From Colletes latitarsis (lineage: Eukaryota > Arthropoda > Insecta > Hymenoptera > Colletidae): a stretch of 64,000 nt of DNA. The notes beneath the pieces are model-generated. The model saw nothing but the letters and a program-made list of their open reading frames with translations, ran no database searches and had not been told where the DNA came from. Both the position numbers and the translations under genes were made by a program. Position 1 is the first letter of the stretch. Each line of letters opens with the position of its first letter. The stretch is from the NCBI RefSeq assembly GCF_051014445.1, contig NC_135144.1, positions 5,642,001-5,706,000 on the forward strand, written 5' to 3'. This document shows positions 56,862-64,000 of the stretch, in pieces.

Positions 56862-57250
56862 AATGGCCGCAATTAGACTCGATTATGAAGAGCGACCTTG
56901 GCTCATATTCTTCGGAGCACGTACTAGCTGATGGAGCGAGATCGGCAAAGGGCACGCTCTCAATCTTCGTCGACTCACAAATGACTCGTGAAGATCTGCA
57001 AAGCATCTTTTCGATCTCTTTTCAATTGAAAACTTTCTCTCAGCGCTAACAACACAATACCTGGAATCTGTTCTAAGAATCGCGCATGCCTGCGAAGTTA
57101 GCTAGCAAAAACATGTAAATGACCGCGGTTTAATTATCTGTACACTGAAAAAATTCGGCGTCAGCCCAACCTTCTAGAATAACGCGAATGCAACATTAGA
57201 AACGGGAATCGTGGCTGAGTTTCTCCGTTTCGGACAAACGCGATATTTAA
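56862..57250 (+). repeat. Unclassified repeat H, copy 2
   Basis: Aligns with 24535-24755 and then 27131-27420. It lacks the middle part in which the Transib-like element inserted in copy 1. Confidence 0.75.
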
Positions 57251-57777
57251 ACAATATATGCTATATGTCGAAATACATTAATTGCGTATAACATGGAACT
57301 GAAGGCGATTATAAATAAATTAGAATAAGGGGTTTCAACTGTTTTAGTGATATAAACCACATTGGATATGAAGAGGCCATAAATTATTGAGAAAGGAAGA
57401 AGAAGATAAATATTGAAAATTATTGGAAATGGGTAAAGAAAACAGTACTCTTTTATAACGTTAGAAGTGAAACTTTATTCAATGGTTCGGAAGGACGCCT
57501 TGACTCTGTTAAAACTAAACAAGAAGTGACGTGACGCTTAGATCCCCGAAAAGAAAATCCGGCGTCCACTTAAAGAAAAAGAAACCATTGCCTGCACCAT
57601 GTTTATTTCCCTGACCCTCGATGACAAACAGTCTCAGGCCCTTAGACCTGATGGTGCCAATACGGTCTTCGTATGCAGACAATGAACAGTGTCTCTCACT
57701 GCTAGATTCCGTTTTGCTAATGATTATTTATTAATTATTTAATATAAAATAAATTAATTATTTAATTATTTTATTAA
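57251..57777. other. No feature seen
   Basis: The last 70 bases are a low-complexity TTAATTATTTA tract. No gene recognised. Confidence 0.5.
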
Positions 57778-58040
57778 TCATTTATTATTTTTGAGGCTAC
57801 TGCACGATATCTTCCTAGATATTGGCATCTTTCTAGACGATGAACCGGTCAAGATAGATTTTGCAGGCTTCCATGGAATTGAAGTTCTTTCCATTAAGAG
57901 AATTTTGTAAGGATTCGAATAGTGGTATTCTGAAGGTGCAAGATCACATGAATAGGGTGGGTGAGGTAGGACATTCCAACCAAGTTGTACCAATTTCTGC
58001 TGGGTCTGCAAAGGGAGGTCCGGCGTTGTTTCGATGAAAG
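57778..58040 (-). pseudogene. mariner transposase C-terminal relic
   Basis: The reverse strand reads MQTQQKLVQLGWNVLPHPPY then SCDLAPSEYH, the third catalytic D block. The C-terminal part follows in a shifted frame with stops (GKNFNSMEACKIYL). The N-terminal two thirds are missing and no termini were seen. Confidence 0.85.
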
Positions 58041-59100
58041 GCTACAGTCATTCGGATGGCCAATTCCGGACATTTTTAGTCGATGGCTACCTTCAGCCGG
58101 TTCAATTAGGAACGGTGCTTGTCTGAATTAAAGTTATGGTTGTGCAGAATGAAAATGAAACGGAGACTCATTTCGATTTCCCTAGAACTTCTTCCTATTC
58201 AACTAAAAAAAATGTGTGATTTTTGTTGCATTTAAACAGACAATTACTGATCAAAATGAGGTGCATTATAATTTTTTCTATTAATTTATGAGGCACTTGA
58301 CGATTCAAAATAAGCGATAAAAAGATAACACACCTTAGGTGTTTTCACATTTAGTACTTTAAACTGAAACCAAAATGCTAGGAATACTACATTGTTCTTA
58401 TTTACGCAAGGCTCGTCTTTCAACTATTGGGAATAATTCAGTTTCTAATTTTTCATTAGACTTCACCACAATTTCGAACGATTACTTTCAAAGTATGAAC
58501 TTTTGGAACGCAAATACCATTCCTGATTATACTCTTAAAAGTCACCTTCCATCAGGGCGTTCATAATTCACGTCGTGGTTTTCTGGATGTTGTCTATAGA
58601 CTCGCGATGATGACCTTTTTACTTTTTTCATATCTAATAAGAAAAAGTTACAATGAACAGCATCCGTCTTTTAGTCAGACCAAAACCTTTTTAATTTGGA
58701 GATATATACATGTACATGACATAATCGTGGTGGTTATGTCAAGATGATAGTGCAAAACTCTTCAAAATACGAGAGGCAGTGTTTTGAACTTACGATATTC
58801 TTGTATTAGAACCTTTTAAGAGATTAAGGTGACATTCCCGCTAAAAAATTACTTAATTATACATTATTAAATGTCGTATAATTTTATAACATTCAGTTGA
58901 TTTATTAAAAAATAAGAAAATCGTTTCTCGCTTAAGATAATGCATTCTAAATTAAGACATTTATGTCATTGACGTTAAAAATGATTAAGAAGAGGTTAAG
59001 TGTGAAACTAATGAAACCTACAAATATTGTCAAATATAATGTAGCGGCCATTGTATTGCCCACTACGCCCTTGCCATGGTATGAATGGAATGTAAAGATA
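58041..59100. other. AT-rich, no feature seen
   Basis: No gene or repeat recognised. Confidence 0.5.
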
Positions 59101-59640
59101 GTTTTAAGCTTTCTATTTTTCATTTTTCCAGGATCTCGTGCGAGCCTGATCGTTCTGTTAAACAGTTGGCGACCAGAGCCGTACGAGGCGCCTATTCTCC
59201 TTCAAGATTTCTCTTCCGTTGTAACTAAATTTGCTCTACACTAAGTATTTTTCAGTTTCGTTTTTCCGTCTTTCTGTCCTGTCTCTTTTTCTCTCACATT
59301 GCTGTTAGGGTAAGAAAATGTGTACATTGAGAAGGAGTCGAGTGAATGAGGCTCAGTCTGTGAAAGACGTTGTTTTGCCAGTCTGAAAAGACGCTATCCT
59401 AACATTAGTCTGGTAAAGACGTCGTCGTGTCACATAGTCAGTCTATGAAAGACGTTGTTATAGCCAGTCTGTTAAAGACGTGTCGTAACGCAGTCTGGTA
59501 AAGACATTAGTAATATTAACCTCCGTGTGGTTACACACCCACACCCACGGAAATACACATTTAATAATTGTGGGGTAGATCGTGGAGTTGTCATTTCAAC
59601 CACCAGCCCCCGCAATAACCTGTTTTCGTGATATTACAAA
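59100..59640 (+). repeat. LTR-retrotransposon-like fragment
   Basis: AAACAGTTGGCGACCAGAGC near 59160 looks like an LTR end followed by a TGGCGACC primer binding site. From about 59490 the sequence matches the inverse of 42408-42614. No gag or pol is readable. The two signals may belong to different elements. Confidence 0.4.
59354..59510 (+). repeat. Six-copy tandem array of CAGTCTGNNAAAGACG
   Basis: CAGTCTGTGAAAGACG, CAGTCTGAAAAGACG, TAGTCTGGTAAAGACG, CAGTCTATGAAAGACG, CAGTCTGTTAAAGACG and CAGTCTGGTAAAGACA follow one another at 26-31-bp spacing. Each core is a small dyad, GTCT...AGAC. Protein or RNA binding sites in an LTR are one possible explanation. Confidence 0.85.
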
Positions 59641-59699
59641 AAACTAGGCCAAGTGTTCAATAATTAGAACACGTTCCGATTACTCTAACAGCTACCTTA

Positions 59700-61925
59700 C
59701 AAGGAACCTTTGCGAACGGTCCGGCTTCGAATTTGATGAAACTTCGCACACTTATAAGGCAGCCAAAAATAATCAATACGTATTTTTTTTTAGCTGCGGT
59801 AACTCGAGTTTAAGGGGTGAAACCACCACTTGAAGATTTGGCTCGAAACGGCTATCTCGAAAACGGAAAGACATACGAAAAAATTGTTAATGGGCGATTT
59901 TAATGGTTTCTTATGTACAATAACATGGTTTAAAAAAATTTAACAAAATACAATTTGTTTATAACAAAAAAAAATGTATTAACTTAATTTTTCATTTTAT
60001 TGAAATTTTCATAATGACAAAAAATGACGAGCATTTTATTCTAAATCCATTGGTATGTAACATTTTAAAATTGCTTCTTACAGTTTTGCAGATTTTGATG
60101 ATTTACATCTTGCGCGTACATCCACTATGGTAGTAGTCGTTCCAACTTTGATTTTAATGAAGCACTGTAGGCTTGCAATAAATTATATAGTAACAAGTAA
60201 CAAGTAACAATAACAGTAACAAATTTCTTAACAGCAATGAAAAGATTAATTGTTTTTATTACCCACCTATGACATCGTGGCAAAGGTGGAGCGATTTATA
60301 AATTATAAATACATACAGTGTGTATAGCAATTACTCTATGTAGTTTCGATAATAGTGGTACTCATGTGGTACCAATATGGCCTCTTGGTTCATTTTTAAC
60401 AGAATAGCAGTACTCAACAGAATTCTGGAATACATTTGGTTTTTCATCTATACAGGGTATTCGGCCACCCCTGGGAAAAATTTTAATGGGAGAATCTAGA
60501 GGCAAAAATAAGACGGAAATCGAGAATACTAATTTGTTGATGGAGGCTTCGTTAAAAAGTTAACAAAATTAAATTAAAAAATTTCAAATCATTCTGAAAA
60601 AATTATTTTTGGTTGCGGGGCTCAATTATAATCAATTTTGGTGGACATACCCCTGAAATCCTACCCACTTTCAAGATAAAAATCCGAGTAGGTACTGAAA
60701 TTTTTAAATGAAATTAAAAAATTTCCAATCATACTGAAAAAATTATATTTAATTACAGTGGGCAATTACAATCATTTTTGGTGATTAGACATACCCCGAA
60801 ATCCTACGCATTTTCGAGAAAAAAATTGTTTACCGAAAATCTAATCTAAGGCCTAATGCTTCCCTGAAATTTCATGCATATCTTTAAAACGTCATAACTT
60901 CTGAACGGATTGAAGGATTTTAATGTTTAAAAAAGCAATCAACGCGTATTTTAGTAGAGAATATGTAGAAATTCTAAAAATAGTGGAAAAGTTACTCCCT
61001 GATCCCGTAAAATGTGAAAAACTCCATAAAAGTGGTCCAATTTTTAAAGGGCCATAACTCCTACAATAGTAAAGGTATCTCGTTGAAATTTTTTTTTGAA
61101 GCAGAGTAAAAAAAAGTATTAGACAATTTTTCTGTAGGGTGTCAAACAAAACTATTAAAGATTAAAAATGAATTTTTAAGAAAAATCAACAGGGCGTAGG
61201 TGCCTAAATTTTTCAGCGAAAAAAAAGATTTCAAATCGTTCTGAAAAAATTATTTTCGGTTGCGGGGGTCAATTACAATCATTTCTGGTGAACAGACATA
61301 TCCTCAAATTCCTACCCACTTTGGAGAAAAAGCTTCGAGAAAGTGTGAAATTTTTTGACAAAATTAAAAAATTTCAAATCGTTCTGGAAAAATTATTTTC
61401 TGTTTAAAATTAAAAATTTAAGTTTAAAATTATATTGTATAATTTAGTACAAGCCTACAGTGCTTCATTAAAATCAAAGTTAGAACGGCTACTATCATAA
61501 TGGCTGTACGCGCAAGATGTAAATCATCAAAATCTGCAAAACTGTAAGAGGCAATTTTAAAATGTTACATACCAATGGATTTGGAATAAAATGCTCGTCA
61601 TTTTTTGTCATTATGAAAATTTCAATAAAATGAAAAATTAAGTTAATAAATTTTTGTTTGTTATAAACAAATTGTATTTTGTTAAATTTTTTAACACCAT
61701 GTTATTGTACATAAGAAACCATTAACATCGCCCATTAACAATTTTTTCGTATGTCTTTCCGTTTTCGAGATAGCCGTTTCGAGCCAAAACTTCAAGTGGT
61801 GGTTTCACCCCTTAAACTCGAGTTACCGCAGCTAAAAAAAAATACGTATTAATTTTTTTTGGCTGCCTTATAAGTGTACGAAGTTTCATCAAATTCGAAG
61901 CCGGACTGTTTGCGAAGGTTCCTTG
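59700..61925 (+). mobile_element. Family B long-TIR element, copy 2, with nested A
   Basis: CAAGGAACCTTTGCGAACGG and its inverse GCGAAGGTTCCTTG are flanked by TTA on both sides (59697-59699, 61926-61928). The arms run to about 60180 and from about 61435. The same truncated A element as in copy 1 sits in the centre at the equivalent place. Confidence 0.88.
60451..61395 (-). mobile_element. Family A element, copy 16, nested inside B copy 2
   Basis: Starts TACAGGGTATTCGGCC, ends at TTATTTTCTGTTTAAAATTA, the same truncation as at 6060. The shared one-base variant GGGTATTCGG (instead of GGGTGTTCGG) also links it to copy 3. Confidence 0.85.
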
Positions 61926-61943
61926 TTAGTTGAGAAATAACTA

Positions 61944-62260
61944 CAGTGGGTATAACAAGAATTCGTATAACAGTTAATTTCATAAAAAATCTTAGAACTT
62001 TGTTTCTTACAAAAAAAATGCATACATATTCTTAGCAAGAAAAAATTTCATTAAAAATAAATTCTAATTTTATAACAAATATTGCCAATTTTTGTGCATA
62101 CAAAATTTGTTTTTAGTATTCAGTGCGATTGTATAATCGCTTTAAGTCTTCGTGACATTTTTACTAACTTTTTGATGATAGTGTTGGGAATTTTATTCCA
62201 TCCTTCTGATAGTGCATTTTTTGAACTACTCAAATTGATATTAAGACTACTTTTTACTGA
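61944..62260 (-). pseudogene. Tc1-like transposase C-terminal relic
   Basis: The reverse strand from 62260 to 62120 reads SKNALSEGWNKIPNTIIKKL then VKMSRRLKAIIQSH and a stop. This is the W-x-x-I...SMPRR block at the end of Tc1 transposases. A Tc1-like terminus TA|CAGTGGGTATAACAAG lies at 61944. The catalytic part is missing. Confidence 0.75.
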
Positions 62261-62484
62261 AAAATCCTCGTGACTGTATTCTTTTCTATGGAGGTTTAAA
62301 ATAAAATATTATTGAGGAGCGAGAGCAAGAATGTGACTCTTTATTATTACTTCGAGTTCAGAATCTCAACGTGAAGTTGCTCTTCAAGAGTTTTTGGACC
62401 TATTCCAAATCGTTTAAATTTGCTGTCTAACTATACGGCCAATTTTCGAAGAAACATCTTTACAGAAAACTTCAAGGTGCCCAA

Positions 62485-62739
62485 AAAAAAAAATTTCAAA
62501 TAGTTCTGGAAAAATTATTTTTGGTTGCGATGGTCAATTACAATAATTTTTTATGAATAGACCTACCCCCGAAATCCTACCCACTTTCTAGAAAAAAATT
62601 CAATACGGGCGGAACTTTAAACGTTAATAACTTTTTAACGAAGCCTCCATCAACAAATTAGTATTCTTAATTTTCGTCTTATTTTGGTCTCTAGTATCTC
62701 CCATTAAAATTTTTCCCACGGGTGGCCGAACATCCTGTA
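62485..62739 (-). mobile_element. Family A element, copy 17, one end only
   Basis: Contains one module and the terminus ending GGCCGAACATCCTGTA. The other terminus is absent; sequence leaves the family near CCCAAAAAAAA. Confidence 0.8.
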
Positions 62740-64000
62740 TAAATCAAAACATACAAATTTTGGGACTAGTTTCGTTAGAAATGAAGCAGCTCATTTAGAT
62801 ATCTCTCTGTGTGCAATATGATGAATATTTAATGAAATAATTAAAACTCATTCTTGTGTGAAATTGAAAGATAACCGATTTAATTTAATTAGTTCACTGC
62901 ATCTGTAGAAGCATTGTTAAATGTGGTCTGTAATTTTCAATAGATAATTTCGAATAAATACTTAACAATTACTTCTGAAATTTCACTCGCTTAAGGTATT
63001 AAATTTAAGTTACTGATTAAAATAGTATAATAAATTTGCGCGGTATACTACTACACTCATGGACTTGTTTTCACTATGAGAGTACAACTGCGACAATTTT
63101 CCCTTAGCAAAACTACTAAGAATATTTTATTATTATAATAGATTAGAAGAATTAACGAATTTAATATTAACGAAGAGATATTTTCGATCTTTTATATTTA
63201 GATAAAAACATAGTAGATCGAATAAACTGTCATTGAATATTGTAATAAATCTGTTTTAATACATACTTCCATTGGAGTAGCTCAGACATTTTTTCTCATT
63301 AAATCTGGACTCTATTAAATTACGATAATGTCAACTACACCACTACAATGTGTAATTTTGCGAAATTATAATAACATAAATATCACTTCTCGTTTATAAG
63401 AAAGGAACGATTTTTAAAAAGGAAATATATAAAAGCTGAGAAACCAAATTTCTTCGAACTAGAATTTGTCTGCAAGAAAAGTAAGGTTAAAAGATACTCT
63501 AAATATTTTCGAATAAACTACACTTTTAATCAAAACTTATTCCTTGCTGACGAATTATATTTTATCAAAATTCGAATAAATCGATCGATCGTTAGTTTTT
63601 AATGAGTTTTCGATTTTTAACAAAATATTTTTACAATTTATTGTAGAAGTAATTTTGAGGAAAAATGTCACATGAATGTTTAATTCTAATACCGTGTACT
63701 TACGGAATTATTGTTATACAATCATAAACTTCAAAACAAAAATTATTTTAGTAATTTATTTGTAATCTTTGTCTATAGAATTCACGGTAATTATTTACTT
63801 TAGCGATTCTTCACCAATTTCAATGACCTTGAAATATGTTGTCAAAGTCACTGTTATGAAGATTTTTTCTCCATACATGTTACCGCCGCTCGCCCTTCAT
63901 TTTCGAGATATTCGCAAAAATAATTTTATGTCTGAATTAGCCTCGAGTTGAGTTGGAGATGAAATATTAAATTTTATTCTTTAATATTATTATTAATATT
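62740..64000. other. AT-rich, no feature seen
   Basis: No gene or repeat recognised up to the window end. Confidence 0.55.

Noticed and set aside
59653..59673. GTGTTC...GAACAC dyad.
   Set aside because: A 6-bp stem is expected by chance in a window of this size.
1..64000. CRISPR arrays, phage or bacterial operon features, tRNA and rRNA genes.
   Set aside because: None seen. Spaced repeats here are transposon modules, and the transposases and AT-rich context are eukaryotic.

Overview
This window looks like insect nuclear DNA, most likely from a hymenopteran such as an ant or bee. It is AT-rich and I recognise no host gene in it. The evidence for the group is indirect: a mellifera-type mariner, Tc1-like DD34E elements, a rosa-like DD41D element, a TRIM-like miniature LTR element and TTAA-flanked miniature elements. 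I see no tRNA, rRNA or CRISPR array. What can be read is a transposon graveyard with a few strikingly intact copies. The species is not determined.

Two transposase genes are full-length and open: a Tc1-like DD34E protein (8460-9476, minus strand, inside 200-bp inverted repeats carrying direct repeats) and a rosa-like DD41D protein (38878-39936, minus strand, inside 291-bp inverted repeats about 98% identical). A third, a mellifera-type mariner (55614-56675, minus strand), keeps its DD34D triad but has lost its 3' end to what looks like a later insertion. Broken transposases lie at 27903-28912 (Tc1-like, one frameshift), 29363-30348 (mariner), 32395-32620 and 57778-58040 (mariner tails) and 62120-62260 (Tc1 tail). 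A decayed gypsy-like element spans roughly 3.6-13.74 kb, and a copia-like pol relic lies at 52.8-54.3 kb.

The rest is mostly non-autonomous repeats. Family A (17 copies or fragments) has TA|CAGGGTGTTCGGCC termini and an interior built of a unit of about 522 bp that occurs in variable tandem number. Family B (4.3-6.6, 43.8-44.2, 59.7-61.9 kb) has inverted repeats near 480 bp and 3-bp TCA/TTA target duplications; both complete copies carry the same truncated A element. Family C (7.68-10.35 kb) carries a 155-bp hairpin and hosts the intact Tc1. Family M is a 375-382-bp MITE in three similar copies, each with a CRE-type TGACGTCA. Several elements sit in TTAA sites, three of them back to back at 47.85-48.95 kb. 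A TRIM lies at 22.8-24.3 kb. A Transib-like element at 24756-27130 has termini beginning with CACAGTG, the V(D)J recombination heptamer, and an exact 5-bp CGGCG duplication.

Nesting gives relative ages: gypsy is older than C, which is older than the intact Tc1; gypsy is older than B; mariner is older than the Tc1 inside it; Transib is older than the A inside it. No genes here work together in a pathway. The logic of the region is transposases, their own elements and a large set of short elements that probably depend on transposases encoded elsewhere.
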